Assembly (NCBI GenBank): GCA_020631735.1
Contig: CM036197.1
Coordinates: 49,399,880 to 49,463,879 of the forward strand
Origin: Saccharum officinarum
Taxonomy: Eukaryota; Streptophyta; Magnoliopsida; Poales; Poaceae
Reading direction: 5' to 3'
Length of the DNA: 64,000 nt
Within the stretch, counting starts at the first letter, position 1. The number at the start of each line of letters is the position of its first letter. Shown here in pieces: positions 22,801-34,401 of the stretch. A model generated the notes under the pieces. That model was not told where the DNA came from. It did not search any database and was given only the letters and a program-made list of their open reading frames with translations. A program made the translations under genes and the position numbers.

Positions 22801-24587
22801 TAATGATCTTCACTGTTTATACAGAAAGTTTTAATAGCATCTGAACCTTCTCACCACTGTGATTTGACAACAAATAACATCTCTGATGCCTGAAAGCATC
22901 TACATCTTTTTATTGCTGGTGATTGGCAACCCAACACTGAGCTTTGTCATCCTGCAGGTTTGAGTATCATGCAGCTGCTGAAGTTATTAAGGTGGTCGAA
23001 TTTGAGGAAGTTGATGGTATGTTTAATGTTGACATTACACATATAGATGATATGAGCTAACCTTAGGCTATTTACACGGTTACTTGGAACGAGAAATTTC
23101 AATATTTAACCCTGAATTCATACGGCCCTCAAGGTTTGACATCCAATTCGCATGGCTTTTAAAATATAACTCTAAACACGCGAACTCTTTCAATTTGAGG
23201 GATTTCTCTCTTTTCCTCTTATTTTCTTATTTCTATTATATTCATCTTACTGTCCAGGACCATGCTACCCTTTCCCTTCTAAAACAAATACCTCTGTTCG
23301 CTCGCTGAGAACGAGTCTCGCGGGGTCCCGACGCTGCGCCCGCGACACTGGACGAGGCCGCCCGCGTGCGGCAACTCCGGCATCGTCGACTGGTGGGCTC
23401 CGGCCCGCCCGCCGTCTGCCCCCACCTCTCGGACCTCCATCCGCTCGCGCCCATGGCGAGGCCGCTCTGCCCGACGCAGAGACCGCGAGATCCGACGCCG
23501 CCGCCCGCCCAGGCCACTCCGGCGCCGTCGACAGGTGGGCTTCGGTCCCCGCCGGTCGGCATCCCACACCTCCGTCCCTCTATACGCGCGCACACAGGCC
23601 GCTTGTCAGGCCGCCCTGCCCAATCACTTGCAAGACCGATTCAGTGAGGATGCACGACCATGCCGACGCGCGGTGCGGGCGTGCTGCTTCTCGCGGCCAG
23701 TGGCGCCGCCAGCGCACCAGTAAGAACTGGTCGGAGTTACAGTGATACTTGTAGGTCGTGCCAGCCGTAGAACTGATGGCCCTTGGAGAGCTTCAGCAGC
23801 AGCTCGTTGTTCTCCAGCAGCATGCTCCATCTGTTGCTGGCTTGCTCTCAGAGCTTGTGCCATAAAGCAAGAACTGGACGGACATGCACCGCGCCCTGCG
23901 AGTGGCTTCTAGTTCTTGCTCCGATCGACTCCGAGCGATCACGCGGCGGCGATGGACTCCTGCATGTAGGGGAGCAGTGCGACGGTGTTCTGACGGCGGA
24001 GCTGGTTGTGTAGGGCCGACGGCGGGCGGGCCAGAGGCGGCCGGTTCACCGGCGCTAGAGTGGGAACCGCGGGCGGCGTCGTCGGGTCTCGCGGAAGTCG
24101 TCGCGACCCCGCCCCGCGCGACTGTTCACGAGGAGAGGAACAGAAGCCTGGGATCCTTCTTTTACAACCAGGGGCAGTATGGTCTTTTCCCATACCCTGA
24201 ATAGTGAGATTGATATATTAGAAATAGGAAAGGAGAGAAAAATAGAGAAATCCCTTGGATTGAAAGAATTCGTGTGGCTAGGGTTATATTTTAAAAGACA
24301 CGCGAATTGAGTGTCAAATCTTAAGAGGCGTACGAATTGGGGGTTAAATATTGAAATTTCTCGCTTGGAACAGGCTAATGCAGCTTGTGAGCTTACGAAC
24401 AATCCTGCACATTTTCATCTAGATATATCTCTTACCTGTTCGACTATGAGAAGGATGTATATATGTGCAGTTTAGTTATATATGTCACTGGCACTTAAAT
24501 TTGATTTTCTTTTGGTGTGTGTTCATATTTGCTGATTGTTATTATACAGGAGGCACTAAAACAAGGATCACGAACAAGGAGAAGTAA
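19894..24587 (+). CDS. Myosin-I tail homology (TH1) domain protein
   Basis: A small protein of the plant class that carries the membrane-lipid-binding TH1 tail of class I myosins without a motor; its plant role is not established. Four exons obey GT-AG rules: 19894-19969, 20662-20980, 22958-23016 and 24550-24587. The sum is 492 nt, 163 residues. Exon 2 carries most of the domain: VIFADKVLKFTQSGKMKRR, ILVITDFALYLVDPD, IPTEYDCLMASTRKKEIV. The C-terminus is FEEVDGGTKTRITNKEK. The alternative ATG at 19906 has the better context (CCACCATG). Intron 2 (about 2 kb) holds an LTR-element fragment and intron 3 (about 1.5 kb) a MULE, yet splice sites and frame are intact. The family assignment is recalled, not searched; exon joins are inferred from phase and consensus. 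Confidence 0.78.
21102..21839 (+). pseudogene. Retroelement frame with tandem IQ motifs
   Basis: An open frame of 245 codons inside the intronic LTR element, ending within its 3' LTR. Residues 10-26 (VRLQAAARGLRARQRL) fit the IQ consensus [FILV]Qxxx[RK]Gxxx[RK]xx[FILVWY]. A second copy about 30 residues later (VRLQAAARGLLARRQA) fits except for its last position. The rest is arginine-rich without a recognised fold. It is probably the remains of a gag-like or accessory protein; calmodulin binding is inferred from the motif only. Confidence 0.45.
21799..22117 (+). repeat. 3' LTR of the intronic element
   Basis: 319 bp with TG...CA ends, a TATA-like CTATATAAGG near 21883 and a purine tract immediately upstream. 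Confidence 0.7.
23091..24362. mobile_element. Pack-MULE-like element in intron 3 of the TH1 gene
   Basis: Two terminal inverted arms of about 150 bp begin GAGAAATTTCAATATTTAAC at both ends (23091 on +, 24362 on -) and stay similar through AATTCGCATGGCTTTTAAAATA-like sequence. The flanks ACTTGGAAC (23082-23090) and GCTTGGAAC (24363-24371) form a 9-bp target duplication with one mismatch, typical of Mutator-like elements. The interior 23300-24150 is GC-rich, unlike the AT-rich arms, and has genic-looking frames on both strands but no transposase. This fits a gene-capturing MULE; the source was not identified. Confidence 0.75.
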
Positions 24588-24720
24588 TGATTCAGATCTC
24601 ATGGATGGGTGGTTTCCTGTAAACTGTATAGCTATTTCGTTTTCAAAGGGGTGTTATCTTCACATGTGTAGTCTGTACCGCAACCTCAACGTCATGTTTT
24701 GCTTTGTACTATTTTACTAG

Positions 24721-24910
24721 AAAAACTGCACGCCGTTGGCGTCCCCCATTCTAATGGAGCCCATGGCTTTGTCGATGCCCCTGTAACTGGACAAGATCAG
24801 GCAATTGTTGCCCTGCTGAGCCCCTGGAACACGGTTGAGTTTGACATTCGAGATAACATGTCATCCAAGATAGTTCCAAGATTGGCTACCGTTGGTTGGG
24901 TGATGACTTG
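24721..24910 (+). other. Exon-like open segment downstream of the TH1 stop
   Basis: After a good acceptor (TATTTTACTAG|) a 62-codon frame runs to a TGA at 24909. It has coding-like composition, including GFVDAPVTGQDQAIVALL and SPWNTVEFDIRD. It might be an alternative last exon or the 3' UTR of the TH1 gene, but the GTAATG donor at 24584 leaves the wrong phase to join it. I do not recognise a family. Confidence 0.25.
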
Positions 24911-24930
24911 ACTATCAGCAAACGGATTTA

Positions 24931-25161
24931 GGTCATGTTTAGTTTCCAAAAATTTTCAAGATTCTCCGTCACGTTGAATGTTTGACACATGTATGGAGCA
25001 TTAAATGTAGACGAAAAAAAACTAATTATACAGTTTGGTAGAAAACCACAAGACGAATCTTTTGAGCCTAATTAGTCTATGATTGGACACTAATTGACAA
25101 ATACGAACGAAAGTGCTACAATAGCTAAAGCAAAAAAAAAAATCGCGAACTAGACACACCC
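24931..25161 (+). mobile_element. Tourist/PIF-Harbinger-type MITE, copy 4
   Basis: Termini GGTCATGTTTAGTTT and, inverted, GGGTGTGTCTAGTTCGC. TTA lies on both sides (24928-24930 and 25162-25164), the target duplication expected for the superfamily. The interior shares ATGGAGCATTAAATGTAGA and GAAAGTGCTACAAT with the other copies. Confidence 0.78.
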
Positions 25162-25164
25162 TTA

Positions 25165-27096
25165 GCCATAACTTTACACGACCATTCGGTCAGTTTTCAA
25201 CATGTTTTTACGGCTTCCTCTAGCGATGTTTAGGTTTGGATGGATAAGGATACAGCCATATTGGGGTCGCTTCTGAACTACGGGTACCAACCATGGCGTA
25301 CCCCATACACAGAAGAATCACAGATAGACTGGCCCTGCTGACTGACATGTTTGCATCATCCCGTGGAGTCTGCATGTTTCTCATTCACGTATCATTAATG
25401 CATTTGATTCAAGGTTAGTGAACCGTCTCTAGACTGTGTACTTGCAACAGTGTAAAGTTAACTTCAGCATGATTTCGCTAACGAATCTCTTGAGAAAAGC
25501 AAACAGTGGTAGCCTGGTAGCGAGCTGTAGCTCTATCACCATAATTAACAGAAGAATCAGATAAGGTGGCTACTACACCTGGAGCACAGCATGCGGACTT
25601 TAAGGGGAACGAACAAAACATCCAATTTATTGGAGAACCAAATGCTGTTGCACGCAACCCTCCTGTCCACCGCCGGCACCGCCGACACTTTAAAGCTCCT
25701 CACTTATGCAAATCTAAACCCTGTCATGCTAATCTATCCACTTGACAGGCTCATCACTGGTTTTGCACACTGCGATTAACCTGCTGCAGAGGCTAACCTT
25801 TGGGTCCCGGACCCTTGCGGCAGTGACCTAAACACTCATCAGCTTTACCATTGCAGTGCAGTTCTACTATCAGTTTCAACCTTGCTGCACTTGTGTCATT
25901 TCAAGGGCCTAGGAAGGACACCTTTATTAGCCAGGTAAGCTCCCACCCAGAAAAAGCTTTGTTCTTATACCCCGCCTCACTTTTTCTCCCTTGTCCTCAT
26001 CTCCCCTTCCCCTCCATAGGATGCTGTCACAGGAACACAGTGACTCAGCGGCAGCTCAGTGTTGGTGAGCTGCAGCAGAGCTCCAGTACTCCATTCCTCG
26101 CTGTCACTGAAGGTCTTTTTTTTTTGCGAACTGCTGTCACTGAAGGTCAGTTCAGCATTTCAGCTCACCACCACCACTGCCTTCTTGGAATCCTTCTTCC
26201 TTCTATGTTACTCTTGTCCTTTGGATCTTGTCGCTGTGTGGAGTGCGGTGAGCATGCACTCCATCTTCCTTTGTTTGGTGGTTGTGAAAAGGATGGGGAA
26301 ATCTAGTACCTGATGGACAACTTAGGGTAACGGGGGTTTCAGATGGTGATGTTTTTGGCTTAATTGTTTCATTGCACTTACGCATGCATGCCAAAGTCCC
26401 TGTTGTCATACTGCTGCTTAGCAATTGAACCTTACGGCTTTGTATTCTTGCTTGATTTTGGGCGAGCCTGTGTTGTACGGTGGTTCTTTTCCTGCTACGA
26501 AGCTGAGTGTTCTTTTGTGGATATGCCCACTGTCCAGTGTGTAGAATGTTTTCCATTTCTTACTCGGTGTTTCCTCTGTCTTCCTTTTTTTCTTCCTATT
26601 CTCCATCTCCTTGCTTGTAGTGTGGTTCTTTGCCAGGAACTTTGGTGCAGCCAATTCGGAGAAAGAGGTGAAGTAGAGATAGTGCCATGTTGGTCCCAAC
26701 TGTCAATCAACTTGACTCATGTGTTCACACTCCACTTCATAAGCCTTTTAATATTTGTGTTAGGTTGTTGGAAAGAGCACTTGCGTTAGGTGCAACACTT
26801 ACTGCGTTACAGCTGCAATTCTGTGTATGACTAATTATATTCACACTTTAGGTTTAGGATATGCAGTCTCCTCTTACACTGAAGATATACGGTCTCTATG
26901 ACTGTGTGTAAAGATAACTTCATAGTTGAAGCTTTTCCAATATGTGATCATGTTGAATTTATCTTTCTAACTAGTAGCCCTAGCAAATGTTCTACCTGTA
27001 TCCACCCTAAAACAGGATATGCTGCGTCTGTTGTTTTATATCCAGGGAACTTTTCATATATATCATCGAATACTGATAGATATAAAGCATCCCGTG
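25165..27096 (+). promoter_or_regulatory. Upstream region and probable 5' UTR of the FPP gene
   Basis: No gene of its own was recognised. A likely leader exon ends at a good donor (TTAGCCAG|GTAAGC near 25935), and 5' UTR introns are common in this gene family, so part of the region is probably transcribed leader. Short frames here are unconvincing. Confidence 0.35.
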
Positions 27097-30000
27097 ATGG
27101 ATCATAAGGCATGGCTCTGGAGAAAGAAATCAACAGAAAGAGAGTTGGAGGTACATCATCTACACTTCCAAAATTAACAAGTTTATATAAAATTGTTACT
27201 AGATTCTTATATCTAAACCAACGAATTTTCTTCCATGCAGAAGGAGAAGGTTTTATTATTAGAGAAATCCTTGCAAGACTTAAATGAACAACTTTCATTT
27301 GCTCATTCTAAGTGCGTTGAGAAGGATGGCATTTTAGCTAAACAGTCAAAAGTAGCTGAAGAAGCCATATTAGGTATTTTGTACTCATTATTTCAGTATT
27401 ATGGCGTCACAATTCCGGGATCATAACTAGTACTCCCTCCGTTCCAAATTATAAATCGCTTTGACTCTTTTGGTACATCAATTTTATCATGTATCTAGAT
27501 ATAACGTATATCTAGACACATAACAAAATCTATGTACCAAAAAAGTCAAAACGACTTATAATTTGGAACTGAGGGAGTAGTTTTTACCTATGGTCCACCA
27601 TCCTAAAAGTAAAATGGACATATACGCTGGAATTTTTTTTCACTGTGTTTGTATTGCTAATATGGATACTAGGTTGGGAGAAAGCTGAGGCTGAGGCACT
27701 AGCTATCAAGACACAACTTGATGATACACTCGATGAAAAAATGGCAATGGAACAGAGGATTTGTCAGCTTGATGAGGCTCTAAATGTTGCAATGGTAGAG
27801 AGGGACTCACTAATAAAGGAAACAGCTCAAATGATTTCTTGTGAACAAGACAAAGTTCAGAAGCTGGAAGAAAATTTAGTGGAGAAAATAAACATAATTG
27901 CTAGCTTAGATGCAGAGAATGACAAACTTTCTGAAATTCTGTCAGTTAAAGAGAACATCATCTCAGAGCTGATTGAGTCCAAGGGAGTAACAGAGTCAAA
28001 GTTCAAGGACCTTGCAGTAAAGCTAGAGTCAGCCGAAAGATCTAACTCTTCACTTAGGTATGAGGTTTGCATGCTGCAGAAGCAACTTGAGATTCGAAGC
28101 GAAGAAAGGAAATTTAGTCTCAAATCTGCTGACGCTGCACACAAGCAGCACCTTGAGAACGTAAAGAAGATAACCAAGCTCGAATCAGAATGCCAGAGGT
28201 TGCGTTCAATGGTACGTAAAAGGTTACCAGGTCCTGCTGCCATTGCCAAAATGAGAAGTGAAGTTGAAACAGTGGGTAGTGATACAGGAATCACAAGGAC
28301 GAGAAAGTTGAATTCAGTGACACCACAGAACTCGTGTGTTTTAGTACAGAACTCTTATGATACATCACATGGAAATTCTCCGTTACTTGCAAGGCTACAT
28401 GCGATTGAAGACGAAAATAAGGCCATAAAAGAATCTCTTTCTAGAAAGGATGGTGAGCTTCAGTTTTCTCGGACTATGCTTGCTCGCACAACTTCCAAAC
28501 TTGCCCAAGTTGAAGCCCAGCTTGAAGATTTGTCAAAAGGTCGTACAACTGCAGAATTGGTAAAAGGTAGCCCTGCAGTGGTTGAAAACCTTCTTTCATC
28601 TATCTCTGAAGATGGCCACAATGAAGATAATGTCAGCTGTTCAGGCTCATGGGCATCAGCCTTGTTGTCTGAACTGGAACACTTCAAGAAGGGGAAACTC
28701 ACAGCACATTCCAGTAAGAGCACAAGAGTATCAGACATGAGTTTCATGGATGACTTTGCAGAGATAGAAAAGTTAGCATCTTTATGTAATGATAAACATG
28801 TGGAACCATATGCTTCAATGAGAGAAGCCACAGAGTCATCTGGAAAAGAGGTAGTTGCAGTTGATATCTCCACTGGAACAGCTGACCAAGTTCGCCAACC
28901 TAAGATTGAGAAGGCTATCCTGAAGTTAATTGAACTTATTGAGGGAGTTATCCAAAAATCATCAAAAGATTGTAGTAGCACAGCTGTGCTATCTGGTGGC
29001 GATGAGGAAAATGACCAAGGAACATTATCAGGCTATGTTGCTCGTGCATTCTTGTGGAATACGTCAGAAGTTACTTCTGTACTGCAAAATTTTGTTTTTG
29101 CATGCAACGAGCTTCTGTATGGGAATACTGATGTCGAAAACTTTGTTCATGACCTCCAACTCACATTAGATTGGATAATCAACCACTGCTTCTCACTTCG
29201 AGATGTATCAGACATGAAGGAAGCCATCATGAAGCATTTGGAATTAAACAACAGTGATGGACTTGAAATTGTTGCGGTAGCCAGGCACACTGGAATCCAT
29301 ACAGCAGACGAGCCTAGAACGCCGGAGAATGTTCAGATGTCCTTATTATCTTACTCCAGCTGTATAGATCTTAAACCTGATGTTAATAAACAGAAGACAG
29401 GCAATGAAGTAGCTGTTTCTAAATTTCATGGGATAGAAGAAAAGGCTTCACATTTGCGGGCAGAACTTAATGAGCTGAAGGAATCCAGAAAAATAATGGC
29501 ACATGCCAATGGTAAATCAACAATGACTGAATGTATTACACATGAATCCATCTTCATATCTGGACAAAACAAGGGCAAGCAAGAAGGGGTTTGTTGTCCT
29601 GAACCCAAGCATCAGCCTGAACGGTAATTCTTTTTTCAGCCTTGTCCTTCCATGGTTGATACTATTCTGTCTAACATAAGTTATTTGCTAGCAGTTGCTC
29701 TGCTAAAGAAGGCTCAAAAAATGTCGCCGAGAATGAAGATAAACATCTGCAGATGGTGAGACCCTTATGATCTTTCTTGTCCTTATCATTTCCCTCAAAG
29801 CAATTAGTAGCTCTACTGTAAGACTGACTAGTGTAGTCGACATTTCTTTTCCACTAGAAAAGGCTCATTTTCTATCCAAATTACTAAGCGAACCTTGAAA
29901 CTAACGCCCATTCTTTGCTCAAATTACTAACCAGACCTTATATCATGTGTGTCGCAGGAGCTTGAGATCTCAACAGCATCAGAGAAGCTGATTGAGTGCC

Positions 30001-30482
30001 GGGAGACAATCATAAACCTGGGGAAACAACTGAAAGCCCTTGCATCGCCAAAGGACGCCATCCTTTTCGACCAGGTGCTTCAGACCGCAACTCAGTCTGA
30101 GCGGAAGCCCCGATCGCAATCACTAAGCGAGATGCTATCCATGGAGGACGGAGGATTCTATTACTCAGGCTCCCCCAAAACCAAGGAGATCATCTGTACT
30201 GAACCAAGCGCGTCAGGCAAAAGAAACAGTCCTGCTGCCGACGAGGGAGACGACGGCTCTGCCGCGGCATGCAGCTCTTTGTACCCAATGCCAGTGGCGG
30301 CTCCACACGTAAAGCAGGCTTGCAGGGTGAACGGAACCTGCAAGGGCGAAGCCGACGTGAAGGTAGTGACGCTTGCCGTTGTCCCGAGAAAGCAGAAGGG
30401 GAACGGCAGCCTGCTGAAGAGGATCCTGACGGGCTGGAGGAAGGAAGCCATGGCCAAGCCGCAGGTGGTGCTGAGTTCTTAG
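27097..30482 (+). CDS. FPP-like: Filament-like plant protein (FPP), long coiled coil
   Basis: A plant-specific coiled-coil protein of the FPP family. Members have been linked to microtubules and membrane trafficking; the precise role here is unknown. Five exons: 27097-27150, 27241-27373, 27673-29623, 29695-29755 and 29958-30482. The sum is 2724 nt, 907 residues, one frame. The start gives MDHKAWLWRKKSTERELE, the family N-terminal signature. Residues 19-230 are heptad-rich (EKAEAEALAIKTQLDDTL, KLEENLVEKINIIASLDA). Near 230-255 stands the signature LESECQRLRSMVRKRLPGP. A second coil follows a polar middle region. The C-terminus has SEKLIECRETIINLGKQL and a basic tail LLKRILTGWRKE. A Stowaway MITE sits in intron 2. 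The 1.95-kb third exon is typical. Confidence in the exon joins is high because all phases close. Confidence 0.9.
27433..27577. mobile_element. Stowaway MITE in intron 2 of the FPP gene
   Basis: 145 bp with nearly perfect terminal repeats: CTCCCTCCGTTCCAAATTAT and, inverted, CTCCCTCAGTTCCAAATTAT. It is flanked by TA on both sides, the Tc1/mariner duplication. The two halves pair over most of their length around a TATCTAGATATA-type centre. Confidence 0.93.
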
Positions 30483-30635
30483 CTGACAGACAGAATGGAA
30501 GCTTTGGACATGGCAAGTCTTTGTTTCATGTGTAGATTTGTGTGCCTTTGTGCGTGGAGCCGTGTTCATATGAGGTTAGTAATAAAGTTGCAGTGTGCTG
30601 TGTAGATGCTGTATGTATTAGTGTGGTGTGTGTGT

Positions 30636-30676
<41 letters not shown>

Positions 30677-31225
30677 CGTAGGGCTCTGTCAATTGTCATG
30701 AACTCGTGACCCTGATTTCTTAAGACTGCTGCCTTGTGTGTTCTTGGGAGGTTCCTGTACCTGTTTGATAGTAGCTAGTTGCCTAGTTTGTTGGCAATGA
30801 CATGTGTTGGTGTGCTTCCTCTGATGAAAGAACCTTGTTCTGAATGACCGCAGATGTCTCCTGTGAGTTTCTGTTTCCCTTTTTCTTTCTGAGAGCAACC
30901 TCAGTTTTGTTTCTAAACTTGGTTACATCTCTTATGTGCAGTGTCAACTTTCTACTTATCAATAGAAACGCTGCACTGTTAGTGTCGATTTGTTCAAAAA
31001 ACATACATCCTCCGTGACAGTTTCTAGTTTGGCTCGGATATAATGGTGGAGGGCTGGAGGCGTGGAGCATGCTGATATACGGCGTCTTACCCTGTTAGCC
31101 ATTGAGGAAATGAAATTTTGGGGCCTAGCCAGGGCAAAAGGTATCTCGCATCTCTAGTTCCTGTCTTGCTCGAGATCGAAGGCACGGTCTGTACTCAGTA
31201 CTCATATATAGAGTTGAGTGACTGC
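30483..31225 (+). other. 3' UTR and downstream region of the FPP gene
   Basis: The 3' UTR probably extends through the GT microsatellite. The remainder to 31225 holds no recognised gene. Confidence 0.4.
30638..30675. repeat. (GT)n microsatellite
   Basis: An uninterrupted GT tract of 19 units, preceded by imperfect GTGTGGTGTG units from 30621. It lies in the probable 3' UTR of the FPP gene. Confidence 0.95.
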
Positions 31226-31230
31226 GTAAT

Positions 31231-31520
31231 TTTTTTTAGGAAAGCCATCATGGCAACTTTATTAATTCAAATAATAGTTACATCATCCGCTAATTGCGCC
31301 AAAATAAAATCGGGAGGATCCTGTTCCCAAATAATGGGCAGGGATCCTTCAAAGTTACAAGCTAAAATATGCGCTACCTTATTGGCCTCCCTCGGACAAT
31401 GTGAGTTCTTTTCCCCTTTCTCTTACTTATCTATCCCTAATACTAAAGAGGCAAAATTTCTAGCCACTTTAGATTTTCGTCCAACTAAGACATCGACTTG
31501 GTTACGGTTTATATTTTTCT
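31231..31520 (-). pseudogene. 3' end of an L1-type LINE (RNase H C-terminus)
   Basis: On the minus strand, reading down from about 31395, the frame gives REANKVAHILACNFEGSLP and IIWEQDPPDFILAQLADD, ending with a TGA at 31269-31267. The A-A-H motif and the PPDFI block are typical of the C-terminal RNase H region of plant L1 LINE ORF2. It is followed by a short UTR and a poly(A) tail, seen as T8 at 31231-31238 on the + strand. The upstream part is frameshifted and truncated. Confidence 0.6.
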
Positions 31521-31689
31521 GTTTTCATGTCCATGTCTTTTTTCTTTTTATGGATTTTTTTTCTTTTTCGCGCACTATATAATTTTACGTGTCCTACTTT
31601 TCATCAGTTTCCATGTTCGTTTTTCTTTCCAATCGTTCGACTTCAGTCTCCTTTTTTTCACGTCTGTTTCTTGTCGTTCTTTCGGGCGT

Positions 31690-31763
31690 CGATGCAACGC
31701 TGGTGACCATCGTAATCATCAACAGGTAGACAAATCCTGTTGATGATCACCAGCGTTGCATCG
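31690..31763. repeat. Inverted repeat / hairpin with partial direct repeat
   Basis: The arms CGATGCAACGCTGGTGA (31690-31706) and TCACCAGCGTTGCATCG (31747-31763) are perfect complements. Next to the 9-nt loop TAGACAAAT the arms also pair over ATCATCAACAGG/CCTGTTGATGAT. The segment 31707-31738 is repeated directly at 31792-31823 (32 bp). Confidence 0.85.
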
Positions 31764-31950
31764 ATGCTACGTCAAAAGTCAGGAGAGGTCTCCATCGTAA
31801 TCATCAACAGGTAGACAAATCCTTGACAAGACACCAACCAACACCTCGCCATCGTGACGACTTGAATCAGATATTAGAATTGCATATTTTAATGGATCAT
31901 CAAAGAAAGTAACGTAACTTGATATTTAACTCTATCAACACATAAATAGT

Positions 31951-32747
<797 letters not shown>

Positions 32748-32749
32748 TA

Positions 32750-32808
32750 CTCCGTCCACCTCAAATTATAAGTCATTTTAACTTTTTTCAGTGAGTCAAA
32801 GTATCCCA
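32750..32808. mobile_element. Stowaway MITE, left part (split by the Sirevirus)
   Basis: It begins CTCCGTCCACCTCAAATTAT after a TA and carries AAGTCATTTTAACTTTTTTC. The right part lies 13.4 kb away at 46236-46423. The Sirevirus target duplication TCCCA (32804-32808 and 46231-46235) falls inside it. Confidence 0.85.
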
Positions 32809-34348
32809 TGAAAGCATCTAGGCCTCTAGAGTGAGTTTTGATGATTGATGACAACGGTTAATTATCATGACTAACGTGTGTTTTGCAGAGACGATAGAAT
32901 GTTAGGTCATGGTAATGACAATCATGGGCGTTGTGGTGACCATGCCCCTTATCGATGGAAATCGTTTCAGTTTTCGAAGGATGGACGACAAGGTTAAGGA
33001 CAGTTAGTTCCGGACGTCGAGGAGTGGAGTGACGCTCGGATTAGTCGTCAGGACTTTTTGTTTTTCTCCTTTGGCCGTACTATTAAGGGGGGCATGGATG
33101 GGTAACTTGACCTAGGTGAGTCTAATGGTTAGGTGTGGTGCACACTTGTCAAACTTAGCACTAGGTAGCTCCAAGATGGCCCTAAGTTTGTTTTGAACAA
33201 AAACCGTTGAAGAAGTGTTTGAATCGGAAGTCGTTTCGGCCTTCAAACAGGCGACAGACGCTGAAGGCGAAAGCGACAGATGCTGACGTCAGCGTCTGTC
33301 ACATGGAACTTGCAAGGCCTGAGTGAGTTTGGAGCGACAGACACGGGGAGTGAAGGGCGTCAGATGCGTCCTTCCCTGTTGCCCGCGACAGACGCCCATA
33401 GGGCATAGCGTCAGACACGTCCGATGTGCGTCAGACGCAGTCCAAAATGCCCTGAGTTCTTTGATCACGCGACAGACGCGTTTGGTGTTAGGGCGACAGA
33501 CGTGGTCCAGTGTCTGTTGGCCTCTAACGGCTAGTCGAATGTTTGTACTCCGTTACACACGACAAACACACACTTCGGTGGCGACAGACGCGTCTGTTGG
33601 CCCCGAAATTTGTTGTTTTTAAAGGTAACGGTTGGGGGAGTTGAGGGGGAGTATAAATACATTCCCTACCCCTCCATTTGAGGTTCTCTTGCCCATTTGT
33701 TCAGCTGAGAAACACCTTTCATATGCAAGGTAGTGCAAGTGCTCTAGTGAGGATTGAGATTTGAGAATCCAAGATTAAGGACCCTCATTAGTGACTAGGG
33801 AGTAGCAAGTGTGCATCCACCTTCTCATTAGGCCTGTTGTGGTCAAGTGAGAGTTCTTGCTTGTTACTCTTGGTGATCGCCATCACCTAGATGGCTTGGT
33901 GGTGATTGGGAGCTTGGTGATCATCCGGCAGAGCTTGTGGATGACCCAACTCATCTTGTGAGCAGTTGTGGGTGATTCACCGCGACGAAGTGTCAAAGAA
34001 TTAGCACGTAGAGAGCACTTGATCCTCACGCGAATCAAGGGGGAGCTACACCCTTGCGCGGGTGCTCCAACGAGGACTAGTGGGGAGTGGCGACTCTCCG
34101 ATACCTCGGGAAAACATCACCGTGTTCCTAACCCTTTACTTTCTTGCATTATTTTTGTTGCTTGGTTTACTTTCCTAGAATTGCCATGCTAGACTACGAT
34201 TGGAACTTATGGTGCAAAACTTTTATCGGTAGAATCACTAGGAACACTTGTAGGCACTAGGGGTGAATTATGGCTTAGTAGGATTTAATTCTTACAATAA
34301 ATTTTAGAAAAGCCCAATTCCCCCCTCTTGGGCATCTTGATCCTTTCA
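32809..34348 (+). repeat. 5' LTR of the Sirevirus
   Basis: 1540 bp. It contains a palindromic motif cluster (33251-33600) and a TATA box TATAAAT at 33652-33658 that should drive the genomic RNA. Confidence 0.94.
33251..33600 (+). promoter_or_regulatory. Palindromic motif cluster in the 5' LTR
   Basis: About a dozen copies of GCGACAGACGC or its complement GCGTCTGTCGC, some mutated by C-to-T or G-to-A, lie in the 400 bp upstream of the TATA box. Where two face each other they form GACAGACGCGTCTGT. Sireviruses are known to carry family-specific palindromic clusters in their LTRs. Their function is unproven; here they sit where enhancers would be. Confidence 0.8.
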
Positions 34349-34350
34349 AT

Positions 34351-34362
34351 TGGTATCGGAGC
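34351..34362 (+). other. Primer binding site of the Sirevirus (tRNA-Met type)
   Basis: TGGTATCGGAGC starts two bases after the LTR and differs from the canonical TGGTATCAGAGC by one base. Confidence 0.88.
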
Positions 34363-34401
34363 GGAGTTGCTCCTAAATTAGGCTTAATCGCCTAGAGCAA
34401 G

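Noticed and set aside
23242..23647. Several overlapping 90-117-codon frames on both strands
   Set aside because: GC-rich interior of the Pack-MULE-like element; no frame shows a domain or splice structure, so none is called a gene.
24550..24910. Joining exon 4 of the TH1 gene to the segment at 24721 to extend the protein
   Set aside because: The only good donor (24584) leaves phase 2, while the downstream frame needs phase 1; the TAA at 24585 gives a length expected for the family.
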